A stretch of DNA of 64,000 bases, taken from the NCBI RefSeq assembly GCF_003259335.1, contig NZ_QLLL01000001.1, forward strand, positions 186,001-250,000. The letters are read 5' to 3'. The DNA is from Chitinophaga skermanii (GTDB lineage: Bacteria; Bacteroidota; Bacteroidia; Chitinophagales; Chitinophagaceae). A model generated the notes under the pieces. That model was not told where the DNA came from and made no database searches. It was given only the letters and a program-made list of their open reading frames with translations. The position numbers and the translations under genes are program-made. Of this stretch, positions 9,362-17,619 are shown piece after piece (within the stretch, counting starts at the first letter, position 1; every line of letters begins with the position of its first letter).

Positions 9362-9604
9362 ATGAGTACATTTGATGTTATAGTAATTACAATCAGCTGT
9401 GGTTTAATATTAGCTGGTATTCTACCGGTGGTAGTTGAGTTTATTAAAATCAAGTTGAAACATTACCGTGTTCAAAAGATTTTAAAAACGAAGAAAGGTA
9501 GTTTGATATTTACCTTTTACAACGATGAAGTAATCGAATTGAATATGGAACGTGTAGAAGAAGATAAAGTGTTACGAATCGTAGAAATATTAACCGAAGA
9601 ATAA
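9362..9604 (+). CDS. Small membrane protein, 80 aa
   Basis: Unrecognised small protein. One hydrophobic segment at residues 5-27 (VIVITISCGLILAGILPVVV) is followed by a basic stretch (KIKLKHYRVQKILKTKKG), so the C-terminus should lie in the cytoplasm, and then by a small beta-rich tail (SLIFTFYNDEVIELNMERV). The next gene, also a small membrane protein, starts 17 bp downstream, so the two probably form an operon. Confidence 0.6.
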   Translation: MSTFDVIVITISCGLILAGILPVVVEFIKIKLKHYRVQKILKTKKGSLIFTFYNDEVIELNMERVEEDKVLRIVEILTEE

Positions 9605-9621
9605 CCATATAAAAGTTGGAT

Positions 9622-10011
9622 ATGTTAACCCACATTGCCGACAGCAAAAACCAACAAAACGTTCCCCAATTTTTAGGTGTTGGAGGAGGAACGTTATTAA
9701 TATCACTTGCCAATAATCTTCCTGATACGAATGTATATAAATCTTGGTTGATCATTATTGCACCATCAATTACTATGTTTATCGCTTTCTGTTGGAAACT
9801 AATTTTTGAGCGAATGACTAAGCATTCAACTAAAGTCAAAGTAAAAGAACAAGATGAAACATGGCAACAATATTCGAATGATCTTTTGAACGACCCTCAT
9901 TTATCTGAAAAGTTCAAAAAGAAAGTACAAGCAAAGGTGGAAGAGTATAAGTTTGATCGGCTAAAGAGTTTGCAAGAAAAAATATTGTCAAACGAATCAA
10001 AAATAGATTAG
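9622..10011 (+). CDS. Small membrane protein with a charged cytoplasmic tail, 129 aa
   Basis: Unrecognised. Two hydrophobic segments are visible, around residues 17-33 (FLGVGGGTLLISLANNL) and 42-62 (IIIAPSITMFIAFCWKL), then a charged helical tail of about 65 residues (KFKKKVQAKVEEYKFDRL). I chose the ATG at 9622 over a TTG two codons upstream. Pairing with the preceding 80-aa membrane protein suggests a small two-gene unit; such pairs sometimes belong to phage-defence or toxin systems, but nothing in the sequence proves that. Confidence 0.6.
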   Translation: MLTHIADSKNQQNVPQFLGVGGGTLLISLANNLPDTNVYKSWLIIIAPSITMFIAFCWKLIFERMTKHSTKVKVKEQDETWQQYSNDLLNDPHLSEKFKKKVQAKVEEYKFDRLKSLQEKILSNESKID

Positions 10012-10083
10012 TCTACTATACTTCATATTTTTTGATAGATAATTGACCACATGAGGTTTAATTGAAAGATTGGGTTTGATCAA

Positions 10084-10127
10084 ATAAAAAAACGCTACAA
10101 TCCAAGTAAAACTCGAATTGTAGCGTT
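10084..10127 (-). terminator. Terminator of tRNA-Arg
   Basis: Inverted repeat AACGCTACAA / TTGTAGCGTT with a 17-nt loop, followed on the minus strand by seven T. It starts 5 nt after the tRNA 3' end. Confidence 0.85.
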
Positions 10128-10131
10128 CTTG

Positions 10132-10203
10132 TAGCCCCGACAGGGATCGAACCTGTATCTAAAGTTTAGGAAACTTCTATTCTATCCATTGAACTACAGG
10201 GCC
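10132..10203 (-). tRNA. tRNA-Arg (anticodon CCT)
   Basis: On the minus strand this reads as a 72-nt cloverleaf. The acceptor stem GGCCCTG pairs with CGGGGCT, with two G-U pairs and an A discriminator. The anticodon loop TTCCTAA carries CCT, reading AGG arginine codons. The T arm CAGG-TTCGATC-CCTG is canonical. CCA is not encoded. A candidate promoter lies just upstream and a terminator just downstream. Confidence 0.95.
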
Positions 10204-10236
10204 ATCTTCCAGTAAGCTAGGCCTACGAAAGGAGTG

Positions 10237-10244
10237 CAAAAATA
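10237..10244 (-). promoter_or_regulatory. Candidate -7 box for tRNA-Arg
   Basis: TATTTTTG on the minus strand fits the Bacteroidota -7 consensus TAnnTTTG and ends 33 nt before the tRNA 5' end. I see no matching -33 TTTG at the ideal distance, so this is tentative. Confidence 0.4.
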
Positions 10245-10263
10245 GTCAATTTCTACAAATTTC

Positions 10264-12063
10264 CTACGAAAGATAAATGTGCTCGATCTCGTTGGCGTAT
10301 TTTTCTAATATTATTTTCCGTTTTAATTTCAAAGTAGGTGTTAATTCACCCGTATCTACCGTCCATTCTTCTGGTAATAACTCGAATTTCTTCACTTGCT
10401 CGATATGGTTGAAGTATTGGTTGTATTTGTCGACCGTTGTTTGGAACAAGCCTTTTACCTCGGGGTGTTGCAGTATGTCGTGCTTATTGCTGAACGGGAT
10501 GCCATGCTTCTGGCACCAATCTTCCAAGTTACGGAAGTTAGGTACAATAAGGGCCCCGGTAAACTTCCGGTCGGCACCTACTACCATTAACTGTTCAATA
10601 AAAGGCGACTCTTTAAATTTATTCTCAATCGGTTGTGGAGCTACGAACTTACCGCCAGAGGTTTTAAATAACTCCTTCTTACGATCGGTAATCTTTAAGA
10701 ACTTATTTTCTACCAATACCCCGATGTCGCCGGTATGGAACCAACCATCGGTAATTGCATCGGCTGTAAGATCCGGGCGTTTGTAATAGCCCATGGTAAT
10801 ATTCGGCCCTTTACAAAGAATTTCGCCATCTTCGGCTATACGTACCTCTACGTTGCTAATAACTGGGCCAACAGTACCAAACATCCTATCGGTAGTATCC
10901 ATCCTATTCACCGCTATTACCGGTGATGTTTCCGATAAACCATAACCTTCTAAGATAGGGATGCCACCCGCTGTAAATATTTTTAATAACCTCAACTGGC
11001 ATGCAGCGGCACCTACTACTACGGCTTGTATATTGCCGCCCAGTGCTTCACGCCATTTGCTGAAGATGAGCTTATTCGCGATTTTCAATTTCACATTATA
11101 CCACCAGCCTAAATCTTTATTTAACTCGAATTGCTTACCTAGCTCTATCGCCCAGAAGAACAATCCTCGTTTAATACCTTTCAGTTCTAAGCCCTTCGCC
11201 ATGATCTTCTCATACACTTTTTCCAACAAGCGGGGCACCGTGGTGAAAATGCTAGGCTTCACCTCGCGCAAGTTATCTGCAATGGTATCCATACTTTCCG
11301 CATAATAAATTGATACCCCAGAGGTGAGGTATACATACGTTACCATGCGCTCGAATATATGGTTCAATGGCAAAAAGCTCAAACTACGCGCCTCCCTATT
11401 TACAGGTAAATACGGGGTGCAAGCACGCACGTTACTCATAATGTTATCATGACTCAACATCACTCCCTTAGGAAACCCTGTTGTGCCGGAAGTATAAATA
11501 ATAGTGGCTAATTGGAAGGGATCGATACTAGCCTTAATCTCTTCGATTCTTGGGTAATCTTTTTCTTCACCCATGGCCAAAATCTCCGTCCAATGTTTAT
11601 AACCGTCTATTTTATTGAAAGTGTAAATCTCTTTAATGGTAGGAAGGCGGTCCTTCATTGATTCTATCTTTTCGAGAATCGTTTCATCGCTCACAAATAA
11701 AATCCGCGCCGCCGCATCGTTCAATACGTATTCTGTTTCTTGTGCGCTAATAGTAGGATAAATGGGAATCAATACGGCACCCACCTGCTGTACCGCTAAG
11801 TCGGTCATCATCCACTCGGGTCTACTCTGTGAAATGATGGCTACTTTATCGAGCGTTTCTAAATTGGTGGACGAATGATTGCCCAAACCCAGTTTCAACA
11901 AACCCGCACTGAATTGCATGGTCAAATCGGCCACTTCTTTCGTGCTGTACTTCTTCCACGTGTTATTCACTTTACCGCAAAGCATATCCTGCTTTGGATA
12001 ATTTTCCAATTGGTAGGCAATAACGTCGAATAATCTAGTAGGTTGGTGCATGATAGTTGTCAT
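10264..12063 (-). CDS. Long-chain fatty acid--CoA ligase (AMP-forming)
   Basis: Activates long-chain fatty acids with ATP and CoA, at the inner membrane. It is an ANL-superfamily enzyme of 599 residues. The AMP-binding P-loop motif YTSGTTGFPKGVMLSH is in the N-terminal domain, then GYGLSETSP and WFHTGDIG (adenylate binding), then the hinge and C-terminal lysine region ITDRKKELFKTSGGKFVAP. Length and motifs match FadD15-type long-chain ligases of Bacteroidota. I chose ATG (MTTIMHQPTRLF) rather than a GTG six codons upstream. tRNA-Arg follows, and the 2TM gene lies just upstream on the same strand. Confidence 0.93.
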   Translation of the reverse strand: MTTIMHQPTRLFDVIAYQLENYPKQDMLCGKVNNTWKKYSTKEVADLTMQFSAGLLKLGLGNHSSTNLETLDKVAIISQSRPEWMMTDLAVQQVGAVLIPIYPTISAQETEYVLNDAAARILFVSDETILEKIESMKDRLPTIKEIYTFNKIDGYKHWTEILAMGEEKDYPRIEEIKASIDPFQLATIIYTSGTTGFPKGVMLSHDNIMSNVRACTPYLPVNREARSLSFLPLNHIFERMVTYVYLTSGVSIYYAESMDTIADNLREVKPSIFTTVPRLLEKVYEKIMAKGLELKGIKRGLFFWAIELGKQFELNKDLGWWYNVKLKIANKLIFSKWREALGGNIQAVVVGAAACQLRLLKIFTAGGIPILEGYGLSETSPVIAVNRMDTTDRMFGTVGPVISNVEVRIAEDGEILCKGPNITMGYYKRPDLTADAITDGWFHTGDIGVLVENKFLKITDRKKELFKTSGGKFVAPQPIENKFKESPFIEQLMVVGADRKFTGALIVPNFRNLEDWCQKHGIPFSNKHDILQHPEVKGLFQTTVDKYNQYFNHIEQVKKFELLPEEWTVDTGELTPTLKLKRKIILEKYANEIEHIYLS

Positions 12064-12111
12064 TAGTGAATAATCCCGCACAGCATAAGCTTGCGAACCT
12101 TTCCAATATTT

Positions 12112-12378
12112 TTATTGTGCCTCCTCTCCTTCACTGCTGTTGATATCCACAACGGAGTACCGGCGGTATGCATTACAATATCCAAATAGTAACCCTATTC
12201 CCCAGGAGAATGTGAACCAAACGGGCCATGGTAAACCGTTATAATTCTTTAAGGCAAGATACCAAATTGCCCATAAGGTGGAATTTATACAGATATAGGC
12301 CATTAAATGCGACATAAAAGATGCCTTTGCTTTGGCTAACCGAGCTAATTTCATATCGCGCAGTTCATTCATTTCCAT
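12112..12378 (-). CDS. 2TM domain-containing membrane protein
   Basis: An 88-residue protein with two hydrophobic helices separated by a short loop (HLMAYICINSTLWAIWYLAL and VWFTFSWGIGLLFGYCNAY), preceded by a basic amphipathic stretch (RDMKLARLAKAKASF). This is the layout of the 2TM family common in Bacteroidota, which in other proteins is attached to LytTR or histidine-kinase domains. The role of the stand-alone form is unknown. It lies 48 bp upstream of the acyl-CoA ligase on the same strand and is probably co-transcribed with it. Confidence 0.8.
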   Translation of the reverse strand: MEMNELRDMKLARLAKAKASFMSHLMAYICINSTLWAIWYLALKNYNGLPWPVWFTFSWGIGLLFGYCNAYRRYSVVDINSSEGEEAQ

Positions 12379-12448
12379 GGTACTTCTCTAATTACTAACA
12401 GGTGTAGGCTTATAAATATAATCGATTTTTTGCGTATTTAAAAGCGAA

Positions 12449-12490
12449 GGGCCACAGAGTTTACAAATTTCCTTGCAAACGCTGTGGCCC
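12449..12490 (-). terminator. Hairpin after the YceI gene
   Basis: GGGCCACAG / CTGTGGCCC inverted repeat with a 24-nt loop. On the minus strand it is followed by a weak T-rich tail. Probably the end of the YceI transcript. Confidence 0.6.
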
Positions 12491-12511
12491 CGGCTATTTA
12501 GAAAATGTTAA

Positions 12512-13192
12512 TTATTGTTGCGCCTTGGCAGTGATGCTGAACGTGATATTCACTTGCGAGTTAATCAGCTTGTCTTGCAACGATTTATCTGCCCTATATG
12601 TCATTCCCCAAAGCGTACGATCCATGTTAAAATTAGCTTGTGCTAATACCGCGTCGGCCGTTAAGGTAATGCGTACTGGGAAACTCATACTCTTGGTAAC
12701 ATTTTTAATGGTTAAGTTACCTTTCACAATATGCGTAGCGTTCTGTAACAAGATCGTATCTGCACCCGGCTCCGATTTATAAGGTTGCACTGATATGATG
12801 TCAAATTTCGCCGATGGAAACTTGGCTACATCGAAGAAGTTCGGACCGCGTAACTCGGTTTCGAGTTGACTTCGCATATCGGCATCTTTCGCCAAGTCTA
12901 CATTCTTCAAGCTACCCACATTAATAATGAACTGGCCGCCTGTTATGGTAGAATCTTGCACGTAGATATTACCCGATGTGATGTCGAACTCGCCCGAATG
13001 CCCACCTGTCGATTTTGTACCGATCCAAGTGAGTACACTAGACGCAGTATCCAATTTATAAACATCTCCCACGTCATTCACACTTATACTATCGGCATCC
13101 TGCACAACGGCTTTATCGGCTGTAGGTGCTTGGGCACACGACATAAATAAGGTGGCGGAAAGGAAAATGCTTATAATTACTTTTATTGTCAT
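12512..13192 (-). CDS. YceI-family lipoprotein
   Basis: Lipocalin-like YceI domain protein, 226 residues; family members bind isoprenoids or other lipids in the periplasm. The signal peptide ends in a lipobox (LFMSC, Cys19). Domain features are VLTWIGTKSTGGHSGEFDI near the start, KFDIISVQPY and HIVKGNLTIKNVTKSMSFPV in the middle, and DRTLWGMTYR near the end, all typical of the family. It lies downstream of the PaaN-like gene on the same strand but has its own terminator. The specific ligand is unknown. Confidence 0.9.
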   Translation of the reverse strand: MTIKVIISIFLSATLFMSCAQAPTADKAVVQDADSISVNDVGDVYKLDTASSVLTWIGTKSTGGHSGEFDITSGNIYVQDSTITGGQFIINVGSLKNVDLAKDADMRSQLETELRGPNFFDVAKFPSAKFDIISVQPYKSEPGADTILLQNATHIVKGNLTIKNVTKSMSFPVRITLTADAVLAQANFNMDRTLWGMTYRADKSLQDKLINSQVNITFSITAKAQQ

Positions 13193-13233
13193 ATCAACGT
13201 TTTGTTTTCAGAAATCATGCCATAGAGTACCTA

Positions 13234-14892
13234 TTAAGCGTCTACCAAAGTTCTGTTCCCCACCCATACAAAGCGCTTCAAGATAAATTCCTGGTTCGTG
13301 AAGCTGGCATTACCTGCTGGGTTACCACCTGTTACGTGAAAATCACTGAATGCCGCATGTTGGTTCACCCAAATGAATCCCGTTAAGTTGAAACTTACAG
13401 GCGCAAATACGCTGTTCATTTCTTTTTCAATCTTCGCTTTCGTTGCTTCGTCGGTCGTATAAGCCGCGCAAGTGATGGCACCATGCTGGCGAGCCATTTG
13501 CTTTGCTAATTGAACAGAATGGTTCGTGTCTTTCGTTTTGATCAACAATACGATAGGACCAAACAACTCGCGCTCGAAGATATGCTCGTCGGCAGAAGTT
13601 ACCTCCAACACAACCGGCGAAGTTGTACGGGCATTGGCAAACTCGTCATTATTCACATGACTACCTTCTAATACTACTTTTGCACCCAATTGCGTGGCAT
13701 CTTTTACGCGCTGTAGCGTTGTTTCATTTTGTACAGCACCCAATGTACCGGCACCCATTTTAGGATTCGTTACAATGCCTGTAATGGCATCTTTCAATTT
13801 CTGCGCTACCTCACTAAAGCTTACTTTGCCATTAGGAGTATCGATACCGCTTTCTGGAATAAAGAAGTTCTGCGGCGCCGTACACATCTGGCCTGAATAT
13901 AAACACACCGAAAATGCAAGGTTCTGCATAACGGCATCAATATCTTTTACACTATCGAGAATAACGGAGTTAACACCTGCTTTCTCGGTAAATACAGTTT
14001 TGCCTGGAATCGATTCTACATAATTACCAAACGCACTGCCGCCAGTATAATCAATAAGACTGATGGCCGGGTTTTCCGCCAATTCTTTCGTTATTAAGTT
14101 AGCGGAGCTATCGGCGGCTAATTGGCAGATATAAGGGCTGTAACCATTTTCTTCCAACACCTCTTGGATTACACTTACTACTATCGCAATGGGTAATACA
14201 GCTTTCGGATGTGGCTTAACGATAACCGGGTTGCCTGTAATTAAATCGGCGTACATACCTGGTAAGGAGTTCCAAACTGGGAAGGTAGAACAACCTATTA
14301 CAAGACCAATTCCTTTCGGGATGGCTTTAAATGTTTTGTGGAGTTTGATAGAGAACTTGCCCATGGGCTTTTCCCAAGCTTGTTCTTGCGGGTAACGTTG
14401 TAATTCGCTGTAACCCATGGCAATAGCTTCTAAAGCACGATCATTGGCGTGTGGGCCCGATGCTTGGAAGCTCATCATATAACTCTGGCCCGCAGTATGC
14501 ATAGTAGCATGGGCAATTTCGAAGAAATGATGTTGAATCCTATCAAGCGTTTCTGTTAAAATAGAGGCACGTTCTGCCACTGGCACGTTCGCCCAAGTTT
14601 CGGCTGCATGGGTAGCACTCTTAATTAATTCGGGAACGGCAATAGAAGGGTACGTTATACCCAAAGGCGCTTGCGTATAAGGGCTAACTTCTTCACCCAC
14701 CCAACTTTCAACAACATGTTGTTTCAAAGCGGTAAAAGGCCTATTCAGCATCGCTTTGAAATTCTCTTCTCCGCGGGTAGGCGCTTCTTCCCCGTAAGCT
14801 TTCGGATGTTCGGGGTATTGTGCAAAAAAGGTTCTTTCGTGGTTCGCTTTAACCGCGTTGTCGAGGGTGTTTTGGTGTTTTGCAACTAGCAT
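13234..14892 (-). CDS. paaN: PaaN-type aldehyde dehydrogenase (phenylacetic acid degradation protein)
   Basis: NAD(P)-dependent aldehyde dehydrogenase of the PaaN group, 552 residues. The catalytic Cys is in YSGQMCTAPQNFF, the general-base Glu region in KTVFTEKAGVNS, the cofactor-binding region in VIGCSTFPVWNSLPGM, and the conserved FERELFGPIVLL near the end. In phenylacetate catabolism this group is linked to oxidation of the ring-cleavage aldehyde, but the MaoC-like hydratase domain of PaaZ is absent. No other paa gene is in the window, so the physiological substrate is open and the name rests on family resemblance only. Confidence 0.85.
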   Translation of the reverse strand: MLVAKHQNTLDNAVKANHERTFFAQYPEHPKAYGEEAPTRGEENFKAMLNRPFTALKQHVVESWVGEEVSPYTQAPLGITYPSIAVPELIKSATHAAETWANVPVAERASILTETLDRIQHHFFEIAHATMHTAGQSYMMSFQASGPHANDRALEAIAMGYSELQRYPQEQAWEKPMGKFSIKLHKTFKAIPKGIGLVIGCSTFPVWNSLPGMYADLITGNPVIVKPHPKAVLPIAIVVSVIQEVLEENGYSPYICQLAADSSANLITKELAENPAISLIDYTGGSAFGNYVESIPGKTVFTEKAGVNSVILDSVKDIDAVMQNLAFSVCLYSGQMCTAPQNFFIPESGIDTPNGKVSFSEVAQKLKDAITGIVTNPKMGAGTLGAVQNETTLQRVKDATQLGAKVVLEGSHVNNDEFANARTTSPVVLEVTSADEHIFERELFGPIVLLIKTKDTNHSVQLAKQMARQHGAITCAAYTTDEATKAKIEKEMNSVFAPVSFNLTGFIWVNQHAAFSDFHVTGGNPAGNASFTNQEFILKRFVWVGNRTLVDA

Positions 14893-14928
14893 AAGCTAAT
14901 GTGATTTAGTTTTGTGTGTAACGTGAAA

Positions 14929-14957
14929 ACACCGCCGGCCCTATGGCTCGGCGGTAT
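14929..14957 (-). terminator. Hairpin after the TPR gene
   Basis: ACCGCCG / CGGCGGT stem; the minus strand continues into GTTTTC. A plausible terminator for the gene ending at 14996. Confidence 0.6.
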
Positions 14958-14995
14958 TGGAATTTCTTATTGTTGCACAAACACCCTTTTAGGAT

Positions 14996-16075
14996 TTACT
15001 TCCCGATGGTAGTGGTGTTACTGTCGTAAAACTCGCCTTTACGGGGTTTAAAAGGATGGTTGCGTTGATATTGATTAAATGCGTCGTATTCAGCTTTGTG
15101 CAAACTTGTCCATGCTTTATACTCTGATTGGTTGCTTGCTGGGCCAAATAACCATTGGTTGTAGGCTTCAAACATCCCATCTTTCAACAATTTCCGTTGA
15201 AAATCGAATAATGCAAATGGGTACATCTCGTTATTCATACTGTACCAATCCAAGATAAATCTTGTTCGCAACATGATCAAATTCTCAGGATCAATGCCGG
15301 TTGTAACGGTACTAATCTGCTTAGATATGCTATGTTTGAAAGCGTTGATAAATTCATTACCGGCAGCGTTGTTCTTCTTGCTTTTCTTCACTGGTGCCTC
15401 CGGGATGCTAGAAAACATAGCCGGGTCATCGAACATTTTCTTGTAACTCTCGATAATCACATCGCGCATTTCGGCTGTTCTCGTTGTATAACTCTCAAGG
15501 TTCACGAAGGTTTCACCGTAAATGATGGCCCAAATAGGATCTTTGGAATAGAAATACGAACGGGCAGCATTGTAGTAATTACCTGGGAATAAAGGATCTA
15601 CTTCAATCCCCTTCACCCAAGTATGCAAAGCCCCGTCAAAGTTGCGCATATTCTGTTGTAACTGGCCATAGTCGTTGTACAACTCGCCTCTATCCGGGAA
15701 CTTCTTCAAGCCTTTTATATACAATTTCTCGGCATTCTTCCATTCTTCGCGTGCCAAGTAAATGTTACCTGCAATTTGGTATAACTGTACATCCGCATCC
15801 CGCTTGTCGAGCAAAGGCTCTATTACATTCTTCGCACGACTCATATCCCCTTTCAAGTAATACGCAAATCCCAATTCGCGCTTTAATGAAGGATCTGAGG
15901 GAGATTGCTGGATGGCTTGATTCAACACTAGGATCGCATTCGCATAATCCCCGGTACGCATAAAGTTCCGCGCTGTGTTCGCTAATTCCGAAGCATCTTG
16001 ACCAAAAACAAAAGCGGAGGAAAGTAATCCAGCCATCAATAATGTGTATCGTAAACTAAGCTTGCGCCATTCCAT
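14996..16075 (-). CDS. Tetratricopeptide-repeat exported protein
   Basis: 359 residues with an N-terminal signal peptide (LLMAGLLSSAFVFGQ). TPR units cover about residues 20-150 (ANTARNFMRTGDYANAILVL, LGFAYYLKGDMSRAKNV, LYIKGLKKFPDRGELYNDYG). The C-terminal half is unrecognised and contains a basic stretch (VKKSKKNN). The start MEWRKLSLRY was chosen over an upstream one because it gives a clean signal peptide. TPR proteins of this type mediate protein contacts in the periplasm; the partner is unknown. It is probably monocistronic. Confidence 0.8.
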   Translation of the reverse strand: MEWRKLSLRYTLLMAGLLSSAFVFGQDASELANTARNFMRTGDYANAILVLNQAIQQSPSDPSLKRELGFAYYLKGDMSRAKNVIEPLLDKRDADVQLYQIAGNIYLAREEWKNAEKLYIKGLKKFPDRGELYNDYGQLQQNMRNFDGALHTWVKGIEVDPLFPGNYYNAARSYFYSKDPIWAIIYGETFVNLESYTTRTAEMRDVIIESYKKMFDDPAMFSSIPEAPVKKSKKNNAAGNEFINAFKHSISKQISTVTTGIDPENLIMLRTRFILDWYSMNNEMYPFALFDFQRKLLKDGMFEAYNQWLFGPASNQSEYKAWTSLHKAEYDAFNQYQRNHPFKPRKGEFYDSNTTTIGK

Positions 16076-16148
16076 GTAATAAATCCGTTTTATGTAAAAA
16101 TAAGAAAAAAGTTGAAGCACCCCGAATGAGCCGCTTCGCCATTAAAAA

Positions 16149-16217
16149 CAAGCACCGTCAACCCTTCCATGCAAAACCAATAGGCCACTTGCAAGGTATA
16201 AGGATCGACGGTGCTTA
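16149..16217 (-). terminator. Terminator after the DUF1015 gene
   Basis: Perfect 10-bp stem AAGCACCGTC / GACGGTGCTT with a long loop, followed on the minus strand by GTTTTTAAT. Confidence 0.65.
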
Positions 16218-16242
16218 TAAAATATCTGTGTATAAAGTTTTG

Positions 16243-17478
16243 CTAAATCGTGTGCGTCAACAAGCCATCACGGAGCTTAGGCTCGAACCAGGTTGACTTT
16301 GGAGGCATTACATTACCACTGTCGCTGATGTCGAATAATTGTTGAATGGTTACCGGGTACAAGGCAAATGCTACTTGCATATCGCCACTGTCAACACGTT
16401 TAACCAATTCTTCCAAACCACGGATACCGCCTACAAAGTCGATACGCTTATCGGTACGAGGGTCTTTAATACCTAAAATATTGTCTAACACGTTGTTTTG
16501 CAAGATGGTAACGTCTAATACGCCAATAGGATCGGTGGTAAATGTACCTTCTTTTGCAACGAGGTGGTACCAAGTTTTATCTAAGTACATGCTGAACTCG
16601 TGCAACATGGCCGGCTTTTTAGGGGTATGACCAACTGCTTCTACTGTGAAAGTATAGTCGAGCTGTGATAAGAAGGCTTCTTTACTGAGGCCGTTCAAAT
16701 CCTTTACGGTTCTGTTATAATCGAGAATGGCGAGTTGGCTGGCTGGGAAAATGGTGGTTAAGAACCAGTTAGCAGCTTCAGCGGGCTTACCATCTTTCAC
16801 CAAAGCGGCGTGTACCAAGGCAGCAGAAGCTGCGCGGTGGTGGCCATCGGCGATATAGGTACAAGGTACTTTCTCTTCGAATAATTGGGTGATGTTATTC
16901 ACAGTAGCTGCATCATTCACTACCCAAATGGTGTGAGAGATACCGTCTTCCGCCACGAAATCGTATTTCGGTGCATGGGCAGTTTGCCAATGATCGATAA
17001 TGCTATTTACTTCAGGAACATCGTTATATGCCAGGAACACATTGCCGGTTTGTGCTTTCGTAGCCGTAATGTGGTTGATACGATCTTGTTCTTTTTCTGG
17101 GCGGGTGAATTCGTGTTTCTTGATGATGTTGTTGTTGTAATCTTCTACGGAAGACACGCAAACAAGGCCGGTTTGTGAGCGGCCATGCATCACTAATTTA
17201 TAGATATAATAGCAAGCAGATGCCTCTTTGAAGAGGGTGCCGTTGTTAACGAGTGCTTGTAAGTTTTCTGCAGCTTTTGCGTACACGGCAGCACTGTGTA
17301 CATCGGTTCCTTCGGGCAAATCGATTTCTGATTTAGAAACGTGGTAGAAGGAGTGCGGGTTGCCATTTGCTTCTACTTTTGCTTCTTCTGAAGAAAGTAC
17401 ATCGTAAGGGCGGGCGGCTACTTGAGCAGCCAGTTCTACTGTTGGTCGTAATGCCTCAAAGGGTTTAATACTTGCCAT
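16243..17478 (-). CDS. DUF1015 family protein
   Basis: 411 residues matching the DUF1015 family: start MASIKPFEALRPTVELAAQ and ARPYDVLSSEEA, then HEFTRPEKEQDRINH, then YIADGHHRAASAAL, and NRTVKDLNGLS. The DGHHRAA motif resembles the nucleotide-binding GxxR motif of ParB/sulfiredoxin-fold proteins, a fold that includes serine kinases; a kinase-like role is inference only. The start was chosen at the typical MASIKPF rather than 19 codons upstream. serC lies directly upstream on the same strand, with a terminator between. In many Bacteroidota serC, serA and DUF1015 cluster, which links this family to serine metabolism; serA is absent here. Confidence 0.88.
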   Translation of the reverse strand: MASIKPFEALRPTVELAAQVAARPYDVLSSEEAKVEANGNPHSFYHVSKSEIDLPEGTDVHSAAVYAKAAENLQALVNNGTLFKEASACYYIYKLVMHGRSQTGLVCVSSVEDYNNNIIKKHEFTRPEKEQDRINHITATKAQTGNVFLAYNDVPEVNSIIDHWQTAHAPKYDFVAEDGISHTIWVVNDAATVNNITQLFEEKVPCTYIADGHHRAASAALVHAALVKDGKPAEAANWFLTTIFPASQLAILDYNRTVKDLNGLSKEAFLSQLDYTFTVEAVGHTPKKPAMLHEFSMYLDKTWYHLVAKEGTFTTDPIGVLDVTILQNNVLDNILGIKDPRTDKRIDFVGGIRGLEELVKRVDSGDMQVAFALYPVTIQQLFDISDSGNVMPPKSTWFEPKLRDGLLTHTI

Positions 17479-17549
17479 AATAAAAAATAATAGTGGTGAA
17501 ATATGCCGTGTAAAAATAAGAAATGCCCTAGCCAATCAAAAGAAATACC

Positions 17550-17585
17550 AAAAATAAAAAAGCGCCTCTATGTTGTAGAGGCGCC
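17550..17585 (-). terminator. Terminator after serC
   Basis: GCGCCTCTA / TAGAGGCGC stem with a 5-nt loop and a run of T on the minus strand. It lies between serC and the DUF1015 gene. Confidence 0.85.
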
Positions 17586-17619
17586 AATTGTTATATCATA
17601 CAGGGTTTAAGGAAGTGCG

